DNA from: Parelaphostrongylus tenuis
Lineage: Eukaryota > Nematoda > Chromadorea > Rhabditida > Metastrongylidae
Assembly (NCBI GenBank): GCA_019055375.1
Contig: JAHQIW010000291.1
Coordinates: forward strand, 62,001-126,000
Reading direction: 5' to 3'
Length of the DNA: 64,000 nucleotides
The number at the start of each line of letters is the position of its first letter. Position 1 is the first letter of the stretch. Made by a program: the position numbers and the translations under genes. This document shows positions 1 to 27,530 of the stretch, one piece after another. The notes under the pieces were generated by a model. The model was not told the origin of the DNA. It did no database searches and saw only the letters and a list, made by a program, of their open reading frames with translations.

Positions 1-3000
1 TCTCAACGACTTTTCTTCAATAAAAACTTACATAAGAAAAGGGATGGAATGCATGGGAGATCCAAAGCGTTTCGGTGCCATCACATGCAAACAATGTCTT
101 CCCTGACCGACTCCACCCCGTTCTCCGTTGCATCATCGTGTTCGCTTGTCGCTTCTTCGCCATTGCAGCGATGATTCCCACTTCTTCTAATATTCAACTA
201 GTGATTAATTTCCGTCGCAATATCGTTACTCATGCAATTTCTGTGATTTGACTGAGTGAGGCGAACATCGCTGTGCAGACGTAGTCAACACCATCTCTGA
301 TGATGATTCGCTTGTGCTTGTTGGCTACCATACAACAACCAGTTCCTTTGCTCATGGACTGTAACCTAGGGCAGTTAAATATAACAAAAGTTCCAGAAAT
401 TGAATATGAGCTCTTGAGTTCCAAATTCTAAAAGCGCATCAAATGAACTGTGATCGTTAGAAATGAGTAGGGTTGTGCATATCAACGAACCTGCCATCGC
501 TGTGTAATTTTATCACTTTCACCACTAAATTATTCAAAACTGCTTATTTCGATTTATTCCATCAATTCTGCTCACTTATTAGACGGGGAATATCGTTGAA
601 TGAATCCAATGGACAAACGAATGGAAGCAGAGAGTGCTGTCACCCGTACTGCTGCATCATAGTGTTTGAACGTAGCTGGTTCGGCTACTGCTTACCTTCA
701 CTGCTTACGGTTTTATTGTGATATTATTCGACCATTTTTGTTCTTTTTATACAAAACTTCTTGAATGAAAAGCAAATACTAGCAATGAATTAGATTTATT
801 TAGGATGTTAACTGCCTTTTCATCTATTCTTTATGAAGTGTATATTCCTACCTAGTTACCAATTGAAATCTTATCGATTGTTCACAAAAAAAGACTCATA
901 CGGTACACACTGTTTTTTATAGTTCGTTTTTCCTTCATGAGGAAGATGCGAGGTTGTTGACAAAAGGATTCATTCAGTACAATATTAGCTGATCTTTCGG
1001 CAATTTCGCTTCTTCATGGCGTGAGAAGGTCAAACTGACACTCAATCTACTCAGTCAAACGCTTTCATAACCTCAATAGAAATACTGATTTATTTATTTT
1101 CATTCGCGTTGGAAACAGATTCTTTCGACAATCTCGCGGCGTGTGGCCTCCGTAGCTGTCATAATGAATATACGAGAGTGGTCGTTATGCCATCTATAAA
1201 TTTCACTTTTTTTCGTTGGTTTGAAACTAACGCGTGAAACTGTTTTCCCAAACTTCTTGTAATCAATCGGTGGCTAATCCAGCGTAGATTCTGTGGTAAT
1301 TTTGTCCATAGGAAGATGTTTTAATGATAATTTCAAATTTAGCCCCTTATTTCGGTGCGAAACCATTGTTGTTGGAGAGTATACGCTGCCTAGGGAGTAT
1401 GGCCAATGAAGAGGCTCAGAAATGCTTTTGCCTCAACGACTAGGCAGTGTGGAGCATAATTTCCAGAACCCAGCTCACTGTTCTCTACTTTTTGATCGCT
1501 ACGTTGATTTCCGAGCATTGTTTGTAATTAGAAGATATCGAGACTAAGACATGAACATCGCGAAATTCTTTGCAGTGCTTATAGAACTTCTCTACTTCCT
1601 AATAGCATTGTGATTGCATAGTGAACAAGTGTGTTTTCCTTCAAATTCGTAAAAGTAGTACATGCAGTGTTTTCTTGTTGAGCAAAATCAAGGTTGTTAA
1701 TAGTAGTGATCATCAAATACAGTAGAAGTACACTAAATGAAATGTAGAATGGCCGAAGTTCTGGCGAGCTAAGCCAGGCTCAGACCTTTTCACGCTTTCT
1801 AGAAGACGACGAGACTCACCAGGGCGTGAGCCATTATACTTTTATTGTAGTGTGCTTATAGTTTACTTGATAAACACCGCTGTTAGCAACCTTGGATCTG
1901 CTTAACAAGAATAACACTGATTTCATCAATCTATGCCAAGGTCAATAGACCATCCTGGGAAGTAGTACGCGTAGCAAACGCCTATGTTGTACAAAGAAAT
2001 GAATACACGCAGGATAAGACAAGTACGGATGTTTTCGTAACATAGAGAAAAACTGACTTGTTAACTGGAAATTACAATTAAATAGTGAAGCTTGGAGCTA
2101 ACTAAACTTTACCGAAGTCCCACTGTGACATCCATAACCGTCACAGCGAGCACAGCAAAAATCTAAACATCATTTACTCCGTAACAAACTCGAAATTAGG
2201 TTTCGCTTAAGCACTCACCATTTTGCTTTTTTCAGTAGTTTTTTATATTATACGGAGTTCTTATGGTTAATCAAGTTTGTGGAACATTATTTCTCGTTAG
2301 TCTTGTATATTGAATTTTTGCGGTTTGAACTGCTGTGTGAATTGATACAGAAAAAATTATAATCTTGCTTTGTCATTTGTGTCAACAAACTAGTCAGTTC
2401 TCTGTTTCCGGAACAACAGATGGTTTCGATTGTTTCCAATTAATCAATGGTCTTCTATCACTTTGAAAAAATAAATGTCAGTAAATTGGATTGACTATAC
2501 TGAGTATTAGTTTATTTTCAACTAGGTTATCATTTCAAAAGTGCTTCCTTTTGCGGCTTGTCATCCTCGGATGGAGGGCGATCACCTTCTCTTGTCATTA
2601 AAGTTGGTTTGCGGTTTGTCATCCTTCTCGCTGATCCTATTTTCGAATTCAAGGTTCACAAAGCCTTTATAATGATCTTTTTAGATGTTGAGAGTGGTAT
2701 GAAACGCTTTTTGAACTGTGAGAAATAAATTCCTTTAACGACTCTGTGTGGCCGTAGCAATAGGAGAGTGAGAGGTTTCTCAGAGTTCCGCATCAATATC
2801 GGCTAGAGACGAATGACTACCTGGTGTCATATCTGCTCTTTGAGCACAAACTATAAGCCGGAGAACAGACCTATTGCTAACCGACTTGAGTGTTTATCAC
2901 CCTGAACACCGCGTCTGCCTTACTTGATTTTGAGAAATGATGCTTTATAGACTTCCTGTTCTTTCTGGTAACCTCATTCGGACAGAAGCGTTACCCATAG

Positions 3001-4717
3001 CCTTGGAAAGTTGACTTTTAGTTTCTTTTTTCATCTCGTCGCGGTTGAATACATCGTTCATGGAACATTCGTCGTTTTACCGTGGTGATGTCAGTTGAGA
3101 ACAGCCTGCCAATTTGTCTTTTAATTGGTTTTGTTGATTGCCTGATTACACTGACGAAAAAGTTCATGTCTGCGAAGTTAACGCGTTCGTGCATTGGACC
3201 GTTTTTCGTAGTTCTTTGTAGGCTGCTATAGCTCATTGGTGATTTAGTTTGGAATGGAAAAAAGTCCGCAATAACAAAAGTATTCTTTAAAGTTTAGTAC
3301 AAATACTCATTTGAGATGTAAATTTATAATATGGTCACCAATGTATATCTCATGAGGTGAGAGAGCAGCGCAGTGGTAGAGATACTATTCAACATGCGGG
3401 TGACTCAGCTCACTCAGGACGGACCTCGACTACTCTGAGAGCCTTCCGTCTGGGGTAATGAATTGTTACTAGACTTATTAGAGGCAAACTGACTCCCTCT
3501 CACTACGGGGAAGCTGTAGCAACGGTCGTCTCAGGATACCAAAGAGAATCGCCTCGGCCATCACTTGCGCTTTTAGTGAAAAGAATCTAAGCGACAGATG
3601 AATTCACACGCATACGAGGAACGAAATCGAATGCAGGAAGTGTTGAGATCCACATCTTGTGGTATACATAACGTCGTGTGATGCAGTTTAGAAAATGTAT
3701 GTAGATCTCATACACTCGCATGCCTCACGGCTTTGCCCAGAACTCATGAAACAGTGAGGTGAACAACTTTTTGACTTTAGACTTCGCATGGAAGTGATCA
3801 TGCAAGTCCTACCTTGTAGATAGGATTTGAAAATGCAGAAAAACTACGACATCATATCTTGACGATGTCAAATGAGAAATGGTTTTCCATGAAAGATTAC
3901 GGATGTCTTTTAATCAACTTAGCTACGTACAAACGTGCGCTCTCGTGTTGGAGACAACTCGCTTCTCGGATTCCCGCGTAGGATCAAGCAGACCTTAAAT
4001 CTTGAAAAATAGTCTGACTTCATTATGGTGTTGATTGGAATATGCTATAAGTAATCCCACCAACAGTAGTGTTCTAATAGAACTCCTTCTGTGTGCATGA
4101 AAAATTTTTGCACAGAATTTTTCGACAATAGAGCTTGTGCAAATGATAAGTGTTTTTGAGGTTTTACGACTTCAATGAAAGACCCTTTCGCGATCGAATT
4201 TATAAGTGTGGCAGAACTTTGCGATTTAAAAAATGGGTACGTGCAATGCGTGACGACCTTACCGTAATCGAAAGTGGTAGAGAACCCGAATTTTGTTTGA
4301 AATCCTTTCACTGTCACTAATAGAGCTTGTAGACAATATTGTTCACGTTTCAACTTTGATTAGTGCCTATTTTTCATCACAGGCTATGATTTAATTAACG
4401 AGCGCAAGAATTCTGAAATACAAGCAAACTGTTAGCCTCAGTGAGCTAGGAGCTTTTGATTACGTTTTTGGTAGCCCATGCGCTATCCACCACATCAACC
4501 ACAAACTTTGCTTTGCCTTTCTCTCAGCCATGTTTTAACTTTGTCGGGTCTATCATTATAGTTCAATAACTTGTAGTCAAGAATTTGTCAAATGTGCCTA
4601 GAATCCGAAGAATTCCGAAAGAGAGTTGCAATTACTGAAACTCCGGTTTCAGCCGTAATGATCACATGCATTTTCTTCTTCGTTTTTCATGACAAACGTC
4701 TGCTGATTTCAAGGAAA
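1..4717. other. Gene-free 5' flank of dkf-1
   Basis: No open frame here shows a recognisable domain or a chain of in-phase exons. The open frames are short and have no supporting splice context. Around 955-1085 the sequence resembles 61165-61305 near the other end of the window. A stretch around 3360-3560 contains a weak tRNA-like A box. Any distal promoter or 5' leader exon of dkf-1 would lie here but could not be identified. Confidence 0.5.
955..1085 (+). repeat. Interspersed repeat, copy 1 (pairs with 61165-61305)
   Basis: Both copies contain a 'ttgttgacaa' start, an 'attcattcagyacaat' block and a 'tcaaactgacaykcaatctrctcag' type block in the same order. They are about 60 kb apart and in the same orientation. 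No coding capacity is seen. The family is unidentified. Confidence 0.5.
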
Positions 4718-20029
<15,312 letters not shown>

Positions 20030-20415
20030 TACTTCTATCACTTAGTCTAATCCGTCTCCACTAATGCTGTGATAAGTCAAACTGACACACTGAATGCATA
20101 TACTGCATACAGTATTATCTCTGTTCTGTTACATATAAATAAAGGATTAAAAACAAGTACTTGAGCTTGATAGAAAATAAACCTTACTAATCTCAAACAC
20201 CAGCAACAACTCCCATCCAAAAATTACATGTCAACATGGTACTGTTATCAAGTGACAAACATATGTTTCTTTATATTTATGATCAAAAACAATATTACGA
20301 GTACGAAGAGACTTTTACAACTATGTACGACAATGAAACGCACGTAGAACAATGCAAAAGTCGGACGAAAACCAAATCCCTCTCCTTCGAAACAGAAATC
20401 AGACTTGTGCAAATC
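20030..20415. other. Convergent spacer between dkf-1 and pbs-2
   Basis: A 386-bp A+T-rich spacer holding the 3' UTRs of both genes. dkf-1 has an AATAAA at 20138. No exact AATAAA is seen on the minus strand for pbs-2, which may use a variant hexamer. Confidence 0.6.
20138..20143 (+). terminator. Poly(A) signal of dkf-1
   Basis: An AATAAA hexamer lies 109 bases after the dkf-1 stop codon and is the first good signal downstream. No RNA evidence is available. Confidence 0.6.
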
Positions 20416-22850
20416 CTAGTGAGATACGTCCATCGATTCAATCACGTCAAATTTAATAGTCTTCCTCTTGAGGACTTTCGTCGAACCTGCTTTGAATTTG
20501 TACGACAGGTCAACTGGTTCTGGTTTCTTACAAAACTCCGGCACTATCGGACCCTAAATCGAGGAACACTTATGTGTAGTCTAACGCTAAAATAAAGTAC
20601 AGACCTCAATACACGGAATGGGATAGAATTCCGAACTGTGACAAAACCTATTTAACTCATATGCGGAGAAACGGGCCACGTTTCCTCTACATACAACAAT
20701 TAAAACCATTGTACAATGTTGCAAAATTAACTATGACTATCGATGCTTATCCAAAAACCTCTACAAATCTCAAAGTAGGTGTGTAAAAAATGTTATAAGA
20801 CTTAGAAAGTTATTTCTCAAATAATGACCCACTGCCGATCTCACGTTTGAAATGTCTTCGCAACAGAAGAAAAAGATAAAACAAGGAAAATTAAGAAGAT
20901 ACGAAGACTGTCTTATGAACTGATTGACCAACCCTGAATTCAGTCTTCTCAGGGCGCATGATGACAAGATTCAAACTATTTCCAGAGGCGTTGTCTCCGT
21001 GCATACCAGCTTGAAGTGCACGTTGCACAAGATTAATTGCTTCTTCCTCCTAAACCACCGCCTGTGAATACTATATCAATCTCTTACATTCAGCCGCTTT
21101 CGGAGACATCGTAAGATGGATTAAACGTGACCACAGACCGTCATATCGTGCTTGAAATCTCTTTCCAATACGGAAATTGCAGCATAACTCCCAGAGCCCT
21201 GTGCAGCGAATGGCTTCGCCATGGTGGTTCCGTTTGCTGAACATTCATATAGATGAGGTCCAGTAGGGTCGACACCACCTGAAATATCTATTATACAATC
21301 ACCACACCAGACAGACATATGATCAGGTTCATTCAAAAATTGGAATTTGCTACAAATTTCGACTTTGAAGAAATATTCTATTATTATTATTAAGTGAAAA
21401 CGTTACCAATCAGAAGATAAGCTCCAACGTATCCTTGATAGTTGAAAAGATGTTGTTTTGCATGGCGTAAGGCAGTTATAACTCTGGCTTTTCTTCCCGT
21501 GTTCAGTTCCATCAAGCGCAGGGTGCCCGACAGCATCTTTGTTACCTAGTATTCAAAAATCACAGAATGAGAAGGATACCTTCTATAAACACAATACCAA
21601 TTCCATAGAAAGTTGATCCTTTGGGGACAAAGTCTTTTTCGCCCGATCTTCAGTAGTCATTCGACAGCTCAATTTTGAGCGATCTCAACAGTATACTCGG
21701 TCTTCAAAAAAGCGTCGTTTCACCTTTGGCGCGCGTTTTTTCCTCGTCTAGAATTTGCAGATCGCTTTCCAACACAGCTCTAGTACTTATTCGTTAGCTT
21801 GAAGAAGGGCGATACTGAAGTTTGGCGTGATTTCTATGAAGAAGCTTCCACAGAAAGAAAAAATAATAGTACGTTTCGCACTCGGAGATATGAGACAGGC
21901 TGGCTACCTGAGAGATTTGAAACGTGATCTTCTTTTCTCTCCTACAACGCAATGTGAAGAGCTTCTAAAAAACCCTGTTTCAAAAATGTCGCGATCTGAG
22001 CTATCGAATGGCTGCTAAATGTCTAATGAAACGCCATTCACAGATCCTAGCTGAGCAAACAAAACAGACCGAGTGCGAAACATAATTTTACTCTCTGTTA
22101 CAGCGCGAAAAAAAGCCTTTTCAGAAATCAAGCATAGCGTTGAATTCCCGAGATTTAAGCTTTCCAATGATAACTGAAAGTGTACGGGAAAACTTTATCC
22201 AGCAAAAAATGCTCAGAAGAACTTGCGTACCTTTAAAGATATACGCCATCCGAAAAGGTGAAAAAGGAGTGTAAAAAACAAAAACACCTGGTCAAGATCG
22301 GCAGCCGTCCCGGCACCACATGCGTAAATGGATTCAGTTAAGCAATGAACCTTCTGACAATGCTTATCGGCAATGATATTTCCTGCCGTAGCACGAGAAT
22401 CAGCGCCCATCACAAGGCCTCCCTAGAGTGATTTAAATAGAAGCGTTCAACGATATCAAGAGATAAGGATATAACATGATCTGAACCATTGAAGGTCTAG
22501 ATGCTATACAGGCGCCAGTTTCATCCTATCCAGACTCATTAGTTGCTCCGTTAGGACGAAACAGACGCCTGCATTGCACTGGGACCTCAATGGCTTAGAA
22601 TATGTTACATCCTCATCGGATTGTTTGAGTGACGTTTATAAAAAAGCGGACGAATTGAAAGATATCAAGAGATGAAGAGGCTCACCTTGTAAGTACTCGC
22701 TACTATCGTTGTACCAGTAGATCGTACTTTTGGAGCTACTCCGCCCATTCTCGCCAGAGCCATATTGCGAATACAATTGGAAAAATCGAACGCACCGCCT
22801 CGATCCAGCTCCATTGGAAGCACTTGCTTCTGCACTTCAGAGCACGCCAT
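20416..22850 (-). CDS. pbs-2: Proteasome subunit beta type-7 (beta-2), trypsin-like active subunit
   Basis: A catalytic subunit of the 20S core that cleaves after basic residues. Six exons join in phase on the minus strand: 22850-22686, 22422-22288, 21545-21407, 21278-21139, 21049-20933, 20553-20416. They give 277 aa, the usual length for PSMB7. The first 46 residues are a propeptide ending in STG. The nucleophile is Thr47 (mature Thr1) in the TGTTIVAS motif. Asp63 (mature Asp17, in GADSRAT) and Lys79 (mature Lys33, in CQKVH) complete the active site. CGAGTAADLDQ, GVDPTGPHLYE and AAQGSGSYAA are classic beta-2 signatures. The last exon encodes the C-terminal arm (VPEFCKKPEPVDLSYKFKAG...), which in this family wraps around beta-3. 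It was found only by following the in-phase splice after EKTEFR. Intron 2 carries a repeat (about 21640-22220). Confidence 0.95.
21640..22220. repeat. Internal-unit fragment of the terminal-inverted-repeat family, in pbs-2
   Basis: Contains 'gagctatcgaatggctgc', 'gtgcgaaacataatttta', 'ttacagcgcgaaaaaaagcc' and 'ggaaaactttatccagc', matching units of the elements at 7945 and 25722. Convincing terminal inverted repeats are not seen, so this is probably a truncated copy. Confidence 0.5.
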
Positions 22851-23241
22851 TCCCTAAAATAACGAAATTTAGCAGACAAAGGTTTCTATGAGATTCAGAG
22901 ACGATGATGGAATGAACCGCCGCAAACACCACGTTACTGAAGACTTGATAGAAAGCCGACATGAACACAACTCTCATTTGTAAAGTGCAGCGACCAATAT
23001 TCGGCGCTTGTGGGAAGTTGTGATCTCATGAGGCGTAAAGGTGAGAAACATAACCTTATTATGAATGATGCAGGGTTGTAAGAAGACCTTTCTAGAAGAC
23101 AAGTATACTTTTGAACTCACTAAAATTTACGCTACTCAAATGTCACTAGAAGTTCTAAAAAACTTTGCGCAACGAAAAAAACGTGCTAATAAACAAAAGT
23201 TTACGCAGTAGAGCAAAGAACACCAGATTTATTGAGCAAAA

Positions 23242-23727
23242 GTAATTAAAATCGCATGATTTTGGTATCGTTCAATTGCGCATCTTCTTGCGAACATTCT
23301 GGTATACATCTTGCCTAACTTGCTTTGAGATGGAGCTGTCTTGAGGACAAATTCGCTTGCTACTCATGCACGAATGGCTCGTAAGGGAAAATGCTAGTGG
23401 AGCGGCGCGCAAGACTAATAGGAGGGAATGGGGCGATGATATGGTTGCAGAAACGAGGGCTAGGAAGTGGTTCGCAAAGTTCAAAGCTGAAGAGAACAGT
23501 CTGGAGGGATCGGTCGCGCTCGGGTCGTCCAAGGAAGCTCCTTTAGTCTTGCGCGTCACTTCACTAGCATTTTCCCCTACGGGCCATTCGTGCATGAGTA
23601 GCAAGCGAATTTGTCCCAAGACAGCTCCATCTCAAAGCAAGTATAGGCAAGTTGTATACCAAAATGTTCGCAAGAAAATGCGCAATTGAACGATACCAAA
23701 ACCATGCGAATTAAATTACTTCTGGTT
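23242..23727. mobile_element. Foldback built from the 5' end of a mariner element
   Basis: Two arms of about 190 bp are near-identical inverted copies (left 23242-23435, right 23530-23727), separated by about 95 bp. Each outer end contains 'ggtatcgttcaattgcgca'. Translating the left arm into the spacer gives mariner-type helices: LLLMHEW, then AETRARKWFAKFKAEENSLEG, the transposase WFxxF(R/K)xxxxSLE signature. The right arm repeats the first helix region in reverse. The catalytic half is absent. Confidence 0.8.
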
Positions 23728-23999
23728 AATATAATTCGTGTTTATTGCTCTACTGCCAAAACCTACGGATCGACCTATGATTCTTGGACAAGGCTTTTTT
23801 TCTCTAATCTTCCAAAGAATTTCAAGAAGCGTAAATTCTGGTGAGTTCAAAAATGTACTTGTTTTTCAGTAAAGTCTTCTTACAACTCTGTAGCATTCAT
23901 GATAAGATTATGTTTCTCACGTCTCACGCACTGCGTTTGATGGGACCAGAACTCTTCACTTGATCGAACCAATATTGATATAAAGGAGGGGGTAGCACA

Positions 24000-24080
24000 G
24001 TGGATAAAGATGTCGTACATCAAGAATAGAGATAAGAAGCGATGCGCTGGTTCGATCCGCCTCGCCAAACGATTCAAATT
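24000..24080 (+). repeat. tRNA-like sequence, probable SINE head
   Basis: 'gtagcacagtggataaag' resembles a pol III A box and 'tggttcgatccgcc' a B box, about 50 bases apart. There is no clean cloverleaf or acceptor stem, so it is not called as a functional tRNA. Confidence 0.4.
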
Positions 24081-24648
24081 CAAAATATTTGAATACGACA
24101 CAGTAATTTTGATGAGTAAACAAAGCAACACAATGGCAAAAACCTTCAAAAGAAGCATTAATTCGAGGGGAATTTGTGGTCAACAAGAGGCAACATCAAG
24201 AAGAACAGAGAGAGACCGCCCTCGTAGATTTGTCATGCCGCCTTTATATCATCATGTAGTGACTGGAGCGTGCATTTCGCAACGGAGCGCATCAGAAAGC
24301 TAGCTATGACAGTATAGGCGGGTGTTTATATCAGCTAGAGACAGGTGTAAATACTCCGGCGTCCGTTCTTCTGTATAGGAAATATCCTCTTGTGGAACTG
24401 ACTGAACTGGAAGACACCGTGCCATTGACGAGGTTGTAAGGCCGAAACCCGTGTCTTCTACTGCATAAGTGCCACGACAGACCTCATGAAAGGCTCAAAA
24501 TATGTTACCATAATTTACATCGTTTTGATCCACGTTTCAAAAACAGTTGAAAAGCAAGGAGACTACTTGGCTAATTTACTGTGCTACTATCTTGGGTACA
24601 GCGGTTGCATGCCGAGAATTTCCCGATCATGTTCCGCACCCCCTTAAT

Positions 24649-24830
24649 AACCGGTTGACTCCCGCGGACCCAAGCTGGGCGTGTCCGCTTGCGCGGGAAC
24701 GACTCCACTTCCTCTGCGCCGATTACTCGCCGACTACAGTGCTACTTTTCGTTGCAACACCCTCAGCTATGTTTTGAACTGATCCGTGGCGGACACACCC
24801 AGTTAGGGTCTGTAGAAGTCAACCGGTTAA
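24649..24830. repeat. Short foldback element
   Basis: Arms of about 40 bp start with 'aaccggttgact' and end with 'agtcaaccggtt'. Inside are 'gggcgtgtccgc' and its complement-like 'gcggacacaccc'. It is non-coding. Confidence 0.7.
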
Positions 24831-25721
24831 CCCTTTGAGTACAGTGTATTTTGTAGCACAACCTGCGGCGTTGCGCTTTGCTCAGCTTCTGAAATCGCCT
24901 TTAGAGGTCTTCTTCAGTACAAAGTCCATGTGTTAAATATCTCCTGCTTCAACGAGAAAACCATGAACTCTCGAAAATGAACGTATTACCAGCTGTTTTA
25001 TAAGATTTATTCCATTTTTCTTCCATGTCTTCGTACCGCGTAAACGATCAGCGCGGCTCCGCCTGCTACCAACGACCGTATCCAAAGGATCAAATTTCTT
25101 GACGACACTGACATCTTACGAAATCCACAAACTTTTCTTCAGATCATTTGAAACCCTGATAATCAATTACCGTCCTCTGCGTTAAGAAGAACTTTACAAC
25201 AATATTGACCCCTAGAGTGCATTGATAAGTGGCTCAAAAGGCCATACTTTAGCCAGAAGCGCAGTAATAACAATGGTCGGAATCAAAATTACATGAACCC
25301 TATGACTCAAGGTTATTTTAATTTTACGATAAGCTACCGGCTGACCTTCCGGCGGTATCGTCTTCTTCAGAGCGATTTCGTTCTCTTTGATTGTTCCAAA
25401 CGTCACTACCTTATGTAAGACTCTGCTTGTCTCTAATGAATAATTAAAAGACTTAAAAACAACATAACGACTCTGAAGAAAGCGATATTGTTGAAACATC
25501 AGCCATTATGTTAAAGTATGAGTCGTATTCAACAAATTCCACTACTAACTGCTTTTTATCAGCTCGTCAAAAAAAAACACTGATTTATTCAATCAATACC
25601 GAGGTCAATAGATAGTCAGTTCTCAGAAATTTATAACTTTTCCCTTACATGAGTCGTCTTTGGCACATTCACCGTACGGATACCAGCACTTCTTTCATTC
25701 CGTTCGTCTCATTGAATTCAA

Positions 25722-26457
25722 GTTTTTTCTGTTGGACGGAAACGAATTAAGAAATGACCCCTTTCGCTGGACGAAAACTTCGAAAGCTCAGATCTTTGGC
25801 TACTGCGCTACGTGCTGCTTTTTTGATAACACCCTCTTATAACGCTGTGGCATTTGGGATGAAATTATTCTTACAGTAACCGCGCGCTTTTACCATTACT
25901 TAGGTGGAAGCACGAAATGCATATGAACTTGAAGAGGAAATCTTGTAGCATCAGAGTCATACGTTTTATCTAAAGTTTCTTTCAAAGCGGAGAAACCATT
26001 CCTAATTGAATGACAAAAACTGCGCTCCACGTGAGCTGCGTCAGCGTGATCGACTGGTCGCCGTATCGATCCACGGTCAGCACACAATAGGCGACAAGCA
26101 AATGCGCAGCGTATGTAAAACTCAATTTTATTCTGCCTCCTGAATTGCAGTGAAACGGTCTTTTCAAGAAATAGGCAAAGTATTGTAAATATCGAGGCTT
26201 GCGCTCTCGAATGGTTACTTATATTTGGCAAAGGAGTTGTGCCCTGCGAGAAATATGCGTGTGTGAAACACGAATGTTTTCTTCCTGCTACGCGTTATAA
26301 AAAGACTTTTCCAGGTGAAAAATAACGGCCACGCAGTGCAGCAACCAGGGATTTCATTTTTCGAATGATCACTAGCACTCATATGAAAATTGCTTGTCCA
26401 GCGAAAGAGGTCGTTTCTTAATTTGCTTCCGTAAAACAGAAAAGAACCGCAATTATT
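25722..26457. mobile_element. Non-autonomous terminal-inverted-repeat element (clearest copy)
   Basis: Terminal inverted repeats of about 60 bp: left 'ttttttctgttggacgg', 'gaattaagaaatgacccc', 'tttcgctggac'; right the complement of 'ggttcttttctgttttacgg', 'aattaagaaacgacctc', 'tttcgctggac'. Between them lie three to four degenerate copies of a unit of roughly 150-200 bp ('cagtgaaacggtcttttcaag', 'ctctcgaatggttac', 'gtgtgaaacacgaat'). Total length is about 735 bp and no transposase frame is present. Confidence 0.8.
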
Positions 26458-26589
26458 ACGCACGAATGTCTTCGAATTTTTACACTCCTTTACGAATGTC
26501 TGAACGGCATCACTGCTATCGTGCTTCAGCGATACTTCCTTAGTGAACGATACTTAGACTACATCACCCTGCATCACTGGGTATATTAT

Positions 26590-26880
26590 AACATCATAAC
26601 ACCGCGAAAGGCGGTCAACTAGTGAATGAATTCTGATTGATCATCGATACCAAATATCTGCCAGCATCAGTGGCTTCAGTGTCGATAGCGACCACCCACA
26701 CCAGACCGTTGACGGTTGGTCGCTGACAGATAGATGCGCTGTAGCGTAGAAAGAGTGGTATCAAAACGGGCTTCAGTAGTGGAACGGTTTGAGCATGCGC
26801 CCCGGATAGTGTGAAATGTGGGTTCGAATTCCACCGATGCAAAAGTTTTGCACATCACTCTACATCACTGGATACTTAGA
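26590..26880 (+). repeat. tRNA-derived SINE/foldback arm, family A
   Basis: A leader ('agcgtagaaagagtggtatc') precedes a tRNA-like block with B box 'tgggttcgaattcca' and the tail 'ttttgcacatcactctac'. The same leader and tail occur at 46350-46600. The next copy (26985-27140) is in the opposite orientation. Confidence 0.6.
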
Positions 26881-26984
26881 CTGCTACGACACAAATCGCA
26901 AAGCTCCACATCGTACAACCAATGGAACCTTACTTTACCTAGCTGATACATCAGATCTCCCGTGAATCGATTAATATTTTTCTA

Positions 26985-27140
26985 ATATGCAAGAACGCTG
27001 AGTGATATGCAATTTTGTAATTCCGGACGGGAGCGGAATCCGCGTCTCACCCTTTCCGGAGATGCGTGCTAACCACTGCACTACCGGGTTTCGTATATCA
27101 CTTAGCATTCCTGGGTATGTAATCATATCATCATGACACT
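26985..27140 (-). repeat. tRNA-derived SINE/foldback arm, family A
   Basis: Read on the minus strand: an A box 'gtagtgcagtggttagcac', then 'cggaaagggtgagacgcg', then a diverged B box, and the tail 'ttgcatatcactcagcg'. It converges with the plus-strand copy upstream. Confidence 0.6.
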
Positions 27141-27224
27141 GTTGCTAAGGCGATAAAATAAAGAATTCTTGCAGATTCACCGGATATTTTGACAATTATC
27201 CGAGGTCTACAGATGTTACTTTTG

Positions 27225-27530
27225 CTGAGAATGCTCTCAGAAAATCCGTGAGTTGGCTTATGGTGACGCAATTTGCGATGTTCGTACAGCTCAGTGTTGG
27301 ATAAAGACATTCCGCGAAGAGGGAGACCGATTGACCGACAAGCAAATAGAGGAACGTCTACGAGAAGTCTATGGCATAGTAGTCATTAGTCGAATTGAAG
27401 CAGACCCGTCAATGAGTTCCCGGATGTTGGCTGACAAGTTTGATTGTGATCCAATGACGATTTGTCACTTTCTCCAGGATTGTCTTGATGTGGAAGAAAA
27501 CTATTTCGACTATTAGTTTGTCTCTTGCCT
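27225..27530 (+). pseudogene. mariner-like transposase fragment (DNA-binding region)
   Basis: The frame carries a KIRELAYGDA helix, TAQCWIKTFREEGDRLTD (the WxxxFR signature) and ADPSMSSRMLADKFDCDPMT (second helix-turn-helix). It ends soon after LQDCLD, before any catalytic Asp. It is more diverged from the copy at 14937 than a simple duplicate would be. Confidence 0.7.

Noticed and set aside
3360..3560. SINE head near 'cagcgcagtggtagag'
   Set aside because: An A box-like string is present but no B box at the right distance and no second copy were found.
4045..4353. 102-codon minus-strand frame upstream of dkf-1
   Set aside because: No recognisable domain and no supporting context; kept as non-coding.
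20236..20595. 119-codon plus-strand open frame as a separate gene
   Set aside because: It is antisense to the last pbs-2 exon, whose protein sequence and splice phase match the proteasome beta-2 C-terminal arm.
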